Shown piece by piece: positions 53,921 through 62,352 of a stretch of DNA of 64,000 nt (positions within the stretch are counted from its first letter, which is position 1; every line of letters begins with the position of its first letter). A program made the position numbers and the translations under genes. Origin of the DNA: Janibacter cremeus (GTDB lineage: Bacteria > Actinomycetota > Actinomycetes > Actinomycetales > Dermatophilaceae). The notes under the pieces were generated by a model. It saw nothing but the letters and a program-made list of their open reading frames with translations, made no database searches and had not been told where the DNA came from. The DNA is taken from NCBI RefSeq assembly GCF_029395675.1, contig NZ_CP115184.1, forward strand, positions 496,001 to 560,000, read 5' to 3'.

Positions 53921-54921
53921 CGCAGGGCCTCCGTCCCGGCCGCGCCGGCCGTCTCGTGGATCTCGTCGGTGGTGATCTCCTCGCCGGTGATGGCCAGGAA
54001 GGCGGCGTCCAGCGAGGCCGCCGTGACCTCGAGGTTCCTCCCGCCCAGCTCGGTCAGCAGGACCCGGGCGAGGGCGTCGGAGTCCTCACCGATCGCGGTG
54101 ACCCGCTCGCCGGTCGTGGTCACCCGGGTGGTTCCCGGGAGCGCGCGCAGCTGCGCGACCGCCGCGCCGACGTCCCCCCTGCGGACGTCGGCGCTGACGG
54201 TCCGGCCGCTGCCCCGGGCGCGGATCTCCTCGGTGGTGCCGTCGGCGACCACCCGGCCGTCGGCCATGAGGACGATGCGGTCGGCGAAGTCGTCCGCCTC
54301 CTGCAGGTAGTGGGTGGCGAAGAGGATGGTGCGCCCCCGCTGCGCGACGGCGTGCATGGTGCGCCAGAAGTCGCGCCGTGCGCTCACGTCCATCCCGGCG
54401 GTGGGCTCGTCGAGGACGAGCAGGTCGGGGTCGGGCAGCAACGCCAGGGCGAAGCGCAGGCGCTGCTGCTCGCCGCCCGAAAGCTTGTGGACGAGGCGGT
54501 CGGCCTTGGCGGCCAGACCGGCCCGCTCGAGGACGGTGTCGACCGGCTGGTGGTCGGTGAAGGTGGAGGCGATGAAGCGGACCGTCTCGCGCGCCGTGAG
54601 GTCGCGCAGCAGCCCGCCGGTCTGCAGGACCGCGGAGACCCGCCCGGCCCGGACGGCGTCGCGCGGTGGTTGGCCGAAGGCGGTGACGGTGCCGGTGTCC
54701 GACTGGGTGAGGCCCAGGATCATGTCGAGGGTGGTCGTCTTGCCCGCGCCGTTCGGCCCGAGGATCGCCACGACCTGCCCGGGCGTGACGACCAGGTCGA
54801 CGCCGGCGACCGCCCGGACGGTCCCGCTGCGCGCACGGAAGGCCTTGGTGACCCCCTGCAGCTGGATGCCGTCGGCCGGGTCGCTGCGCGAGGTGGCTGG
54901 TGCGCTGGTCATCGATGTCAT
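53917..54921 (-). CDS. ABC transporter ATP-binding protein
   Basis: 334 residues. Walker A GPNGAGKTTTLDMILG, signature LSGGEQQRLRFALAL, Walker B DLLVLDEPTAGMD and H-loop ATHYLQEADDF are complete. The C-terminal extension of about 90 residues is common in DrrA/NatA exporters. First gene of the four-gene operon ATPase-permease-kinase-regulator. Two ATGs (54921 and 54912) are possible. Confidence 0.93.
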   Translation of the reverse strand: MTSMTSAPATSRSDPADGIQLQGVTKAFRARSGTVRAVAGVDLVVTPGQVVAILGPNGAGKTTTLDMILGLTQSDTGTVTAFGQPPRDAVRAGRVSAVLQTGGLLRDLTARETVRFIASTFTDHQPVDTVLERAGLAAKADRLVHKLSGGEQQRLRFALALLPDPDLLVLDEPTAGMDVSARRDFWRTMHAVAQRGRTILFATHYLQEADDFADRIVLMADGRVVADGTTEEIRARGSGRTVSADVRRGDVGAAVAQLRALPGTTRVTTTGERVTAIGEDSDALARVLLTELGGRNLEVTAASLDAAFLAITGEEITTDEIHETAGAAGTEALR

Positions 54922-54965
54922 GGCCCAAGCCTCGTGCGCCGCAGGGGATCGCCACCATCCCCGGA

Positions 54966-54997
54966 TGTCACGAGTCGGACATGACAGGTGTCACGAG
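54966..54997. promoter_or_regulatory. Candidate response-regulator operator upstream of the ABC operon
   Basis: The segment TGTCACGAGTCGGACATGACA (54966-54986) has TGTCA..TGACA ends. A second copy of the half-site TGTCACGAG follows at 54989-54997. It is 45 nt upstream of the ABC ATPase ATG, as expected if the NarL-type regulator activates its own operon. Confidence 0.5.
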
Positions 54998-55086
54998 GGC
55001 AGACATCCGGCGCCCGAGCCGTCATGATGGAGACAGGACGGGCCCGGGTGTGCGACGGCCGGGCCGACATGACGATGGAGGTCGAG

Positions 55087-55452
55087 ATGGGCGCAGCAGT
55101 CGAGATCAGCACCGGGACGATCGACCCGGTCCACCTCAAGGGCAAGCACGTCATGCTCGGCGCCGAGTCCCTCGGGGTGCTCGACGGGACCCGGTCGGTG
55201 GTGCGGTACGACATCCCCGCCGGCAAGCACATCGTCTACCTCAAGGACGGGCTGACCACCTCCGGTGCGGTCGCCTTCCGGGTCAGCTCGGGTCACTGTG
55301 CCCAGCTGACGATCAGGGACGCGGAGGCAGGGATGTTCGCGGCGATCTTCGGCGGCTGGGTCGCGCTGAAGCGCTCCGGTGACGAGCACCTCGACGACCA
55401 GGCGCCCGGGGCCGAGGAGATCTCGGTCGACGAGGTGCCGGTCGACGCCTGA
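55087..55452 (+). CDS. Hypothetical protein, no family recognised
   Basis: 121 residues, mixed alpha/beta, no transmembrane segment or signal peptide. It reads GKHVMLGAESLGVLDGTRSV, then AGKHIVYLKDGLTTSG, SSGHCAQLTIRDAEAGMF and an acidic C-terminus. The ATG at 55087 has GGAGG at a 5-nt spacing, so it is preferred over upstream Met codons at 55069 and 55075. It is 31 nt before the MOSC gene but separately placed from the divergent ABC operon. I do not recognise a function. Confidence 0.7.
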   Translation: MGAAVEISTGTIDPVHLKGKHVMLGAESLGVLDGTRSVVRYDIPAGKHIVYLKDGLTTSGAVAFRVSSGHCAQLTIRDAEAGMFAAIFGGWVALKRSGDEHLDDQAPGAEEISVDEVPVDA

Positions 55453-55483
55453 GGCGTCGGGCCCGCGTGGCACCATCTGAGCC

Positions 55484-56359
55484 ATGCAGGTCACCCAGGT
55501 ACGCATCTATCCGGTGAAGTCCCTCGGCGGCACCGCCGTCGAGTCCGCCCGCGTCGAGCCGTGGGGCCTTGCGGGCGACCGGCGCTGGGCGCTCGTCGAC
55601 GAGATGGGGGAGCGGGTCACCGCCCGCGAGGCCGGCGCCCTGCTCGGGCTGCGTGCCCAGGTGGTCGACGAGGAGACGATCCGCATCCACGCCGGCGAGG
55701 AGAGCATCCTCGTCGACACGCCGCTGGGTCTGCCACCGGTGCCGGTGGGCATCTCGCGGCAGGACTTCGCCCCGCCCGCGGACCAGGACGTCAGCGAGTG
55801 GATCAGCGAGCGCGTGGGCCGCCCGATGCGGCTGGTGTGGCAGGAGGACCCGCAGGTGCGGCGGATGTCCGGCGCCCACGGCGGGCAGGAGGGGGACACG
55901 CTCTCCCTCGCCGACGCCGGTCCGCTGCTGCTCACCTCGCAGACCTCGCTCGCCCGGCTGGAGGAGTGGATGGCCGCCGAGGCCGGCGAGCCGGACCCGG
56001 AGGACCTCGACCCCGACGACATCAGCGGCACCGGGGCCGGGTCGGTCATGACGGGCGACGGGGGACCGCGCCTGAGCATGCTCCGCTTCCGCCCGAACGT
56101 CGTCATCGACGGCGAGGAGCCCTTCGCCGAGGACGTCTGGCCGACCGTGCGGATCGGGGACGTGGAGTACCGCACCGCCGAGACCTGCGACCGGTGCGTC
56201 GTGACCACGATCGACCCGGAGACCCTCGAGCGCGGCAAGGAGCCGATGCGCACCCTCGCGCGGCACCGCCGCTGGGACGGCAGGACGTGGTTCGGGACCC
56301 GGCTCGTCCCCCTCGGGGACGGCGAGCTGCGCGTCGGCGACGACGTCGTCCCGGGATGA
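55484..56359 (+). CDS. MOSC domain-containing protein
   Basis: 291 residues: MOSC_N beta-barrel (QVRIYPVKSLGGTAVE, WGLAGDRRWALVD) followed by a C-terminal MOSC domain with AETCDRCVVTTIDPETLERG, whose Cys is the conserved molybdenum-ligand type seen in YcbX/mARC proteins. Such proteins reduce N-hydroxylated compounds with molybdenum cofactor. No ferredoxin domain is fused, so an external electron donor would be needed. The stop overlaps the MFS start. Confidence 0.88.
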   Translation: MQVTQVRIYPVKSLGGTAVESARVEPWGLAGDRRWALVDEMGERVTAREAGALLGLRAQVVDEETIRIHAGEESILVDTPLGLPPVPVGISRQDFAPPADQDVSEWISERVGRPMRLVWQEDPQVRRMSGAHGGQEGDTLSLADAGPLLLTSQTSLARLEEWMAAEAGEPDPEDLDPDDISGTGAGSVMTGDGGPRLSMLRFRPNVVIDGEEPFAEDVWPTVRIGDVEYRTAETCDRCVVTTIDPETLERGKEPMRTLARHRRWDGRTWFGTRLVPLGDGELRVGDDVVPG

Positions 56360-57666
56360 GCGGCGAGCCGGGCGGGAGCCCACCCGTGGACCCGCCGGTG
56401 GTGACCGGGACGCACGCGCAGCTGCCGAGCGAGGCGGAGCAGGCGCAGGTCCACCGGCGCACACTGACCGTCGTCGTCATCAGCCAGATCCTCGGTGGCG
56501 CCGGTCTGGCCGCGGGCATCTCCGTCGGGGCGCTGCTGGCCGAGGACATGCTGGGCTCGCAGGGCCTGTCCGGGCTGCCGACCGGGCTCTTCACCCTCGG
56601 GTCCGCCCTGGCGGCCTACCTGGTGGGTCGCTCCACCCACCGCCTGGGACGGCGACTGGGGCTGGCCCACGGCTTCCTCGCCGGTGGTCTGGGGGCCTTC
56701 GGCGTGGTCCTGGCGGCGGTGGCCGACTCCGTGCCCCTGCTCTTCGTCTCCCTCTTCGTCTACGGCTCCGGGACGGCCACCAACCTGCAGGCCCGGTACG
56801 CCGGCAGCGACCTGGCGCCGGAGCACCGTCGCGGATTCGGCACGAGCATCGCCATGGTCGCCACCACGGTGGGGGCCGTCGCCGGCCCCAACCTCATCGA
56901 GCCCATGGGCGTGGTGGCCGGCGCCGTGGGCGTGCCCGCCCTCGCCGGTCCCTTCATCCTCTCCGGTGCGGCCTACGGCGCGGCCGGCGTGGTGCTCTTC
57001 ATCTTCCTGCGGCCCGATCCGTACCTGCTGGCCACGCGGATCGCCGCCGGCAGGCTCGCCGCGTCGGCCGTGCCCGGCTCGACGCCCGGCCCGGTGCCCA
57101 CGGTCGGCGCCGGTGCCTGGGTCGGCGCGACGGTGATGGTCCTGACCCAGCTGGTCATGGTCGCCGTCATGACGATGACGCCGGTGCACATGCGCGCCCA
57201 CGGGCACGACCTGGGCGCGGTCGGGGTGGTCATCGGTGCGCACATCGCTGCGATGTGGCTGCCCTCACCGATCACCGGTGTCCTCGTCGACAGGCTCGGG
57301 CGCACCCCGATGGTGGTGGCCGCCGGCGTGACGCTGCTGGGCGCCGGGGTGGTCGCGGCGCTCGCCCCGGGTGACTCCCTGGGCCTGCTCATCCTGGCCC
57401 TCGTCCTGCTCGGTCTCGGTTGGAACGTCGGCCTGCTCACCGGCACCACGCTCGTCGTCGACGCCACCGACCCGCGGAACCGGGCCCGCACCCAGGGCAC
57501 CATCGACGTCCTCGTCGCGCTCGCCGGTGCGGGGGGCGGGGTCTCCTCCGGCCTGGTCCTGGCGGCGAGCAGCTACCAGGCACTCGCCCTCGGTGGCGGG
57601 CTGCTCTCCCTCACGCTCGTCCCGGTCCTGCTCTGGGCGCGGGCGCGGCACGCCGTCCCCGCCTGA
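56356..57666 (+). CDS. Major facilitator superfamily transporter
   Basis: 436 residues with about twelve hydrophobic segments and the intracellular motif-A-like loop VDRLGRTPMVVA between helices 8 and 9, with STHRLGRRLGLAHG after helix 2. It opens with a soluble N-terminal segment of about 35 residues. It is probably a drug or metabolite efflux pump; the substrate is not predictable. Translationally coupled to the MOSC gene by a 4-nt overlap. Confidence 0.88.
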   Translation: MSGEPGGSPPVDPPVVTGTHAQLPSEAEQAQVHRRTLTVVVISQILGGAGLAAGISVGALLAEDMLGSQGLSGLPTGLFTLGSALAAYLVGRSTHRLGRRLGLAHGFLAGGLGAFGVVLAAVADSVPLLFVSLFVYGSGTATNLQARYAGSDLAPEHRRGFGTSIAMVATTVGAVAGPNLIEPMGVVAGAVGVPALAGPFILSGAAYGAAGVVLFIFLRPDPYLLATRIAAGRLAASAVPGSTPGPVPTVGAGAWVGATVMVLTQLVMVAVMTMTPVHMRAHGHDLGAVGVVIGAHIAAMWLPSPITGVLVDRLGRTPMVVAAGVTLLGAGVVAALAPGDSLGLLILALVLLGLGWNVGLLTGTTLVVDATDPRNRARTQGTIDVLVALAGAGGGVSSGLVLAASSYQALALGGGLLSLTLVPVLLWARARHAVPA

Positions 57667-57675
57667 GCGAGCGGC

Positions 57676-58107
57676 TCACTCGCAGCCGACGCCGTCACCG
57701 TCGCGGTCGAGGTGCGGGCCGTAGCCCGGGTCGCCCACGCGCACGGGTGCTCCGCCGGCGGCACGGGCCGCGGTGCAGTTGTCGAAGGGGGTCTGCCCGC
57801 CTCCCGAGGGGGGCGCCGGTGGGGCCGTGGTCGCCGGTTCCGGCTCGGGCTCGGGCTCGGGCTCGGGGACGGGTTCCGGCTCCGGCGGTGGAGGCGGGGG
57901 TGGTGGTGATGGTGGCGGTGGCGTGGTCGTCGTCGTGACCGTCGGGACGTCGGCGGTCACCGTCGGGGTCGTGGTCACCGTGGCCGTGGTGGTGACGGTC
58001 GCGGTGGAGGTGTCCGCGGCGACGGGCTCCCCGACACCCCCGCACCCGCCCAGGGCGAGCGTGAGCCCGAGGAGCAGGGCCGGCGCGGCCCCCTTTGCCC
58101 GGCTCAT
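57676..58107 (-). CDS. Excalibur calcium-binding domain lipoprotein
   Basis: 143 residues. Signal peptide with lipobox LALGGCGGV; then a Thr-rich stretch and a long Pro/Glu-Pro repeat stalk (PEPEPEP). The C-terminal Excalibur domain reads FDNCTAARAAG and ends DRDGDGVGCE, the DxDxDGxxCE calcium loop. It is surface-anchored. The start overlaps the stop of the HNH nuclease remnant. Confidence 0.88.
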   Translation of the reverse strand: MSRAKGAAPALLLGLTLALGGCGGVGEPVAADTSTATVTTTATVTTTPTVTADVPTVTTTTTPPPPSPPPPPPPPEPEPVPEPEPEPEPEPATTAPPAPPSGGGQTPFDNCTAARAAGGAPVRVGDPGYGPHLDRDGDGVGCE

Positions 58108-58667
58108 GCTCCACCCCGCGGCGGCACGCCGGTGCCCGCCGAGGTCGGCAGCGGCTGCCCGGGGCACGCGCCGAGGATCCGGGTCAGGGCGTCGCGCTCG
58201 TGCGGGGTCACCCACAGGTCGTAGCGCTGCTTGACCGCGATCTGGCCGGCGGCGTACTCGCAGCGGTAGGCCGCGCGGGGCAGCCAGGTGGCGGCATCGC
58301 CGTCACCCTTCTGCGCGTTGGCGCTGCCCTGGACGGCGAGCAGGTTGAGCGGGTCGTTGGCGAGGTCCTCGCGCCGCTGCTCGCCCAGCTGCTGGGCGCC
58401 GGTCTGCCACGCGTTGGACAGCGCCACGAGGTGGTCGACCTGGACCTCCCGCGAGGTCTCCTGGCCGCGGACGAAGGAGATCGTCGTCCCCGTGAAGGGG
58501 TCCTGCAGCGTCCCGGTGAGCACGACGCACCCGCCGGTGCCCGGGTCGAGCGTGGTGCCGGTGAGGTCGCGGCGCAGCACGTCGTTGCGGGTTATCTGCA
58601 CTGCCTCCTCCCCTGAAGGCACGAATGGCGGAGAGCGACACAATATTGTCCCTCGCGAATATCCCAC
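58104..58667 (-). pseudogene. HNH endonuclease family protein, 5' end replaced by mobile element
   Basis: The C-terminal 160 or so residues match secreted actinobacterial HNH proteins (GmrSD-like C-terminal): TRNDVLRRDLTG, GCVVLTGTLQDP, FVRGQETSREVQVDHLVALS and ANDPLNLLAVQGSANAQKGDG. Family members normally have a signal peptide and about 60-80 residues before TRNDV. Here homology starts at about 58592, and the sequence upstream is AT-richer mobile DNA. The open frame continues to an ATG at 58667 but would make an unrelated cytoplasmic N-terminus. It is therefore most likely inactive. Confidence 0.8.
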
Positions 58668-58699
58668 ACTGGTGATGGACGGGGCTCTACGTTCGGCTC

Positions 58700-59815
58700 A
58701 TGCCATATCGGGCGGAGCGAGCTGACTCTGCGGCTGGTCACTCGTGGTTGGTCATCGACACCGAGACATTCGAGGTGCATGCGGGCGTTCGCGAGTATGT
58801 GCTCTTCCTGCGTGGCGGTTCCCGCTCACCGAACACCATCCGTGCCTATGCCCGCGCGATCGCTGTTTTCTTGACCTGGTGCGAGCGGACCCGAACGGAC
58901 TGGCGCACGGTCCGGCTCGGTGACCTCGCCAGGTTCAAGACCTCGGTCGAGTCGAGCCCGACACCGCAGGGGCGGCCGCAGTCGGGACGGTCGGTGGATC
59001 TGACGCTGACGGCGGTGTGTGAGTTCCTGCGCTTCGCAGCCGCCAGCGGCCTGGCGGATGGGGATGTGGCGGCGATGCTCAGTGAGCGTCGCCACCTGAC
59101 ATTTGTGCCCTCGGCCTTCGATGTCGGCGAACAGGGCCAGTTCAGATCGGTGCGCTCTCGCGCCCTGCGCACCCGGGCTGCGCCGTTGCCGCCGGCGACG
59201 TTCACCACCGAGCAGGTCGAAGCACTGCACGAGGCGGCGACGACCGCCCGGGACCATTTCATCGTCCGGGTGCTCAGCCGCAGTGGCGTGCGGGTGGGCG
59301 AGCTGCTGGGCATGCGCCTGGAGCATCTGCACTTCCTGCCCGACTCGATGCCGCTGGGATGCCGCGTACCCGGCGCCCATCTGCACGTACCCGCAAACGG
59401 CGACGGGACGACGGCCGCGCGGAGCAAGTCCGGCGCCCGCACGGTCCCGGTCACCGCGGATGTGGTCATGGACTACCGCGAGTACCGCACCGAACGCTTC
59501 GACCTGTTCGGCGAGCGCGACCAGAGCGGCCACGTGCTGATCAACCTGAGCGGACCGCGTGCCGGGGCACCGATGAGCTATTCCAACCTCCGCCAGATCC
59601 TCGCGCGGCTGGGCACCGGGCTGGGGTTTCGGGCGACACCGCACATGTTCCGTCACACCGCAGCCACCGAATGGCTCGAGGCGCACATCGCTCCGGATGT
59701 CGTGCAACAGCTCCTGGGGCATGCCAGCCAGTCCACCCTGGCGGTTTACACACATCCGAGCGATGCCGCCGCTCGCGCGGCAGTGGACCGTGTCCACGAG
59801 GGAAGGTCACGATGA
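58700..59815 (+). CDS. Tyrosine recombinase, Tn554 TnpA-like
   Basis: 371 residues. An N-terminal SAM-like core-binding domain (SPNTIRAYARAIAVFLTWCE) is followed by the catalytic domain with Arg in SGVRVGELLGM, Lys in KSGARTVPV, His-x-x-Arg in TPHMFRHTAATE, His in LLGHAS and the nucleophile Tyr in LAVYTHPSDA. All five catalytic positions are present. The length matches Tn554 TnpA (361). It overlaps tnpB by 4 nt. Confidence 0.9.
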   Translation: MPYRAERADSAAGHSWLVIDTETFEVHAGVREYVLFLRGGSRSPNTIRAYARAIAVFLTWCERTRTDWRTVRLGDLARFKTSVESSPTPQGRPQSGRSVDLTLTAVCEFLRFAAASGLADGDVAAMLSERRHLTFVPSAFDVGEQGQFRSVRSRALRTRAAPLPPATFTTEQVEALHEAATTARDHFIVRVLSRSGVRVGELLGMRLEHLHFLPDSMPLGCRVPGAHLHVPANGDGTTAARSKSGARTVPVTADVVMDYREYRTERFDLFGERDQSGHVLINLSGPRAGAPMSYSNLRQILARLGTGLGFRATPHMFRHTAATEWLEAHIAPDVVQQLLGHASQSTLAVYTHPSDAAARAAVDRVHEGRSR

Positions 59816-61956
59816 GCGTTGCGCTGCATGCCCTGCCCGAACTGCCGGCGCCCGCGCCGGGGACGACTTGGCAGGACTGGGTCACCTCCCACCTCGAGCA
59901 GGGGTGGCGCCCCGTGGAGTGGAATACGCAGACGCATGAGTTCGCCGGTGACGTGGACAACCCGATGACGGGTGCCTATACCTGCACCACGCCGGGGTGC
60001 CCTGGCGTGACGAGCGTGCAGCATGGCGGCTGCTCGGGATGTCGCAAACCGCGGCGGACGGGTCGACGGATGCGCTCGGACGCCAACGCCTTCATCGTCC
60101 ACCGGTTCAGCCTCGCCGCGGTGAACCCCACCGTGCGCTCGGAACTGCTGTACGGGCTGCAGTGCCGCGACCGCGACCAGATCGCGCTGGTGCCGTGGAC
60201 GATGCGGTCCGTGCTCAAGAGGCTACCCGCGGATCTTGACTCCCTGATGCAGCTGGACCGAACGGCGGCACTGCCCGGGATGACCGCGGATGGCGCCGGT
60301 CTGCTGCGGGGGATCCTGGCACCGGTCGACCGGCTCCACCTGGCGTTCACCGGGACCGACCCGACCGCGACGGATATCTGGGACTGCACACTGGTCGGAC
60401 TACGGTCGGCCCCGGACCGTCGCTACGTGGCCGTGACCGGGACACTGGACTTCACCCCGATCCGCCTGGACTGGCTGCGAGAACTCGTCAAGGCGTGGGC
60501 CCGGGACCTGCGCCCACCCGTCTCCATCGTCCGGTACACGCTCTACGCCGCCACCGTCGCCGACCGCGTCCTGCGTACCGCCGCTCATCGCGGCGATCCG
60601 GGCCAGCTGGGCTTGGCCGACATGGCCAGGGTTATCGAAGCCCTGATGGCGACAACCGCTGCGGACGGGACGCCGCACTCACACAGCCACCGCCGCGCAC
60701 ATGTCGGGTACCTGCGACGACTGCTCGACTACGCCCGGGCGGCCGGGCTGATGGAGGTCATCCCGGGCGGCTTCACCATGGCCGGCCACTTCCGGACCCT
60801 GCCTACCGAGCTCGCCGAGGACACAGAGGCCGGGCAGGCCATTCCAGAGCACGTCCTCGCCCAGCTCGACGAACACCTGTCGTTGCTGGGGACCCAGTCG
60901 AACTACGCTCGCGGCGGTTGGCAGCCGGCCGACTACGCGCTGATGTACCAGACCATCTACCAGATCCAACGCGACACCGGCCGCCGCAACAACGAGGTCG
61001 TCAGCCTGGGCCCCCACTGCCTGACTTGGGACGGGGACCGACCTGTCCTGGTCTATGACAACCACAAGGCTCGCCGACTCGGGAGACGCCTACCGATCCA
61101 CCGCGACACCGCAGCCCTGATCCAGAACTGGCAGCGTCACCTCGGGCGGCTGCCGGTGCCGCAGGAAAGCAGTGCCTACCTCTTCCCGAGCCCCGGGCAA
61201 CGGGGCCGTGCCCGACGTGGCCACGTCAATAAGCTCACCTACGGGCGCATCTTCCGCGTCTGGGTCGAGGCACTCCCCACGCTGAGCGGGGTCGGCTTTG
61301 ACGACGATGGGGCCCCGAACTTCTTCCCGAAGGAACGGATCACCCCCTACGGGCTACGACATGCTTACGCCCAGCGGCACGCCGACGCCGGCACCCACGT
61401 CGACGTGCTCCGGGAACTGATGGACCACCGCAGTGTGGAAACGACGATGGGCTACTACCAGGTGAGCCTGAAACGCAAACAGGAAGCCGTGCGGATGCTC
61501 GCGCCGACCGCGATCGACCGCAACGGACGGTCGGCCGCCTTCGCCGATGACACGGACTACGAGTTGGCCTCGGTGGCCGTGCCCTTCGGCAACTGCACCG
61601 AGCCGACCAACGTCAAGGCCGGCGGGAAGCAGTGCCCCATCCGGTTCCAGTGCGCTGGGTGCAACTACTACCGACCCGACATCTCCTTCGTGCCGGCGAT
61701 CGCCGAGCACCTGATCGAATTGCGGGCCGACCGCGAGCTGGCCACCAGCACGGACGCCGCCGATTGGGTGGTCGCCAACATGGACGATCAGATCACCGCG
61801 TTCGATGAGATCCACGCCCGGCTGCACGACCAGCTGACCAGCATGTCCACCTTCGACCGCGAAGCCATCGAGTCCGCCAGCCGGGAGCTGCGCAAAGCCA
61901 GGGCCGTGGCCTTCATCCCCACCGAAGACCTTCGGATCAGGCCTCATGACTCGTGA
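59812..61956 (+). CDS. Large tyrosine recombinase, Tn554 TnpB-like
   Basis: 714 residues. The C-terminal catalytic part has Arg in RDTGRRNNEVVSLGP, Lys in DNHKARRLGRRLPI, HxxR in PYGLRHAYAQRH, His in LMDHRSVETT and Tyr in MGYYQVSLKRK. There are two Cys-rich segments that look zinc-binding: CTTPGCPG...CSGCRKP near residue 60, and CTEPTN...CPIRFQCAGCNYY near the end. It is longer than Tn554 TnpB (630) but shares its plan. Likely pairs with the 371-residue recombinase for strand exchange. Confidence 0.88.
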   Translation: MSVALHALPELPAPAPGTTWQDWVTSHLEQGWRPVEWNTQTHEFAGDVDNPMTGAYTCTTPGCPGVTSVQHGGCSGCRKPRRTGRRMRSDANAFIVHRFSLAAVNPTVRSELLYGLQCRDRDQIALVPWTMRSVLKRLPADLDSLMQLDRTAALPGMTADGAGLLRGILAPVDRLHLAFTGTDPTATDIWDCTLVGLRSAPDRRYVAVTGTLDFTPIRLDWLRELVKAWARDLRPPVSIVRYTLYAATVADRVLRTAAHRGDPGQLGLADMARVIEALMATTAADGTPHSHSHRRAHVGYLRRLLDYARAAGLMEVIPGGFTMAGHFRTLPTELAEDTEAGQAIPEHVLAQLDEHLSLLGTQSNYARGGWQPADYALMYQTIYQIQRDTGRRNNEVVSLGPHCLTWDGDRPVLVYDNHKARRLGRRLPIHRDTAALIQNWQRHLGRLPVPQESSAYLFPSPGQRGRARRGHVNKLTYGRIFRVWVEALPTLSGVGFDDDGAPNFFPKERITPYGLRHAYAQRHADAGTHVDVLRELMDHRSVETTMGYYQVSLKRKQEAVRMLAPTAIDRNGRSAAFADDTDYELASVAVPFGNCTEPTNVKAGGKQCPIRFQCAGCNYYRPDISFVPAIAEHLIELRADRELATSTDAADWVVANMDDQITAFDEIHARLHDQLTSMSTFDREAIESASRELRKARAVAFIPTEDLRIRPHDS

Positions 61957-61979
61957 GGAGCGGACCACGCGACTGGTGC
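61946..61979 (+). pseudogene. Possible start of the third transposon gene (tnpC-like), cut by the IS
   Basis: An ATG at 61946 overlaps the end of tnpB by 11 nt and opens MTREERTTRLV, eleven codons, before the IS left end at 61980. TnpC-like (DUF6262) proteins start in this overlapping fashion after tnpB. No continuation was found to the right of the IS. Confidence 0.4.
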
Positions 61980-62005
61980 TGGATCGCCCCGGGAGTGGTG
62001 GAGGG
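61980..62005 (+). repeat. IS3 left inverted repeat
   Basis: TGGATCGCCCCGGG followed by AGTG and GTGGAGGG. It matches the right end in 22 of 26 positions; the four differing bases are the AGTG block. Confidence 0.85.
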
Positions 62006-62031
62006 TGTGATCTCCCCAGGAGGATGGAGTC

Positions 62032-62352
62032 ATGCCTGCACCGAGGAAGTATCCCGATGAGCTGCGCCAGCGAGCTGTGAGGCTGGTGCGTGACCGTGTT
62101 GCTGATGAGCCCGCGCTACCGGTCTCTCGTGCCTGCCGGCTCGTGGGTGAACAGCTAGGGATCAACGGCGACACGCTGCGTAACTGGGTCCGCTCCGAGC
62201 GCGTCGATGCCGGCGAGCTGCCGGGCACCACCAGCGCCGACGCGATGCGGATTGCCGAGTTGGAAAAGGAGGTTCGTGAGCTGCGCCGTGCGAACACGAT
62301 CCTTCGCCAGGCGAGTGCCTATTTTGCGCAGGCGGAGCTCGACCGCCGCTGA
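62032..62352 (+). CDS. IS3 family transposase OrfA
   Basis: 106 residues, a helix-turn-helix protein (PRKYPDELRQRAVRLV, then LGINGDTLRNWVRSE) with a leucine-zipper-like tail ELEKEVRELRRANTILRQAS that joins it to OrfB in the fusion transposase. AGGAGGATGG precedes the ATG. Near the end of the frame lies a TTTT run (62322-62325) where a -1 shift keeps a Phe codon on both frames. Confidence 0.92.
   Translation: MPAPRKYPDELRQRAVRLVRDRVADEPALPVSRACRLVGEQLGINGDTLRNWVRSERVDAGELPGTTSADAMRIAELEKEVRELRRANTILRQASAYFAQAELDRR
62322..62325 (+). promoter_or_regulatory. Likely -1 frameshift site between orfA and orfB
   Basis: OrfA reads TAT TTT GCG here; slipping one base back on the TTTT run gives TTT TGC and continues straight into the orfB frame (then KDVDAFIDDHRDEHG, the canonical OrfB start). 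There is no orfB start codon with a ribosome binding site, so frameshifting is the likely way to produce the OrfAB transposase. Confidence 0.6.

Larger units (their letters stand above)
58593..61979 (+). mobile_element. Tn554-like two-recombinase transposon module, truncated
   Basis: About 3.39 kb between the HNH junction and the IS3 element. It holds two overlapping tyrosine recombinase genes arranged like tnpA and tnpB of Tn554, followed by what seems to be the beginning of the third gene (tnpC). A 10-bp palindrome ACAATATTGT at 58640-58649 lies near the left edge and could belong to a recombination site. Base composition and codon use are visibly less GC-rich than the neighbours. No cargo or right end was found. 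Confidence 0.7.
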
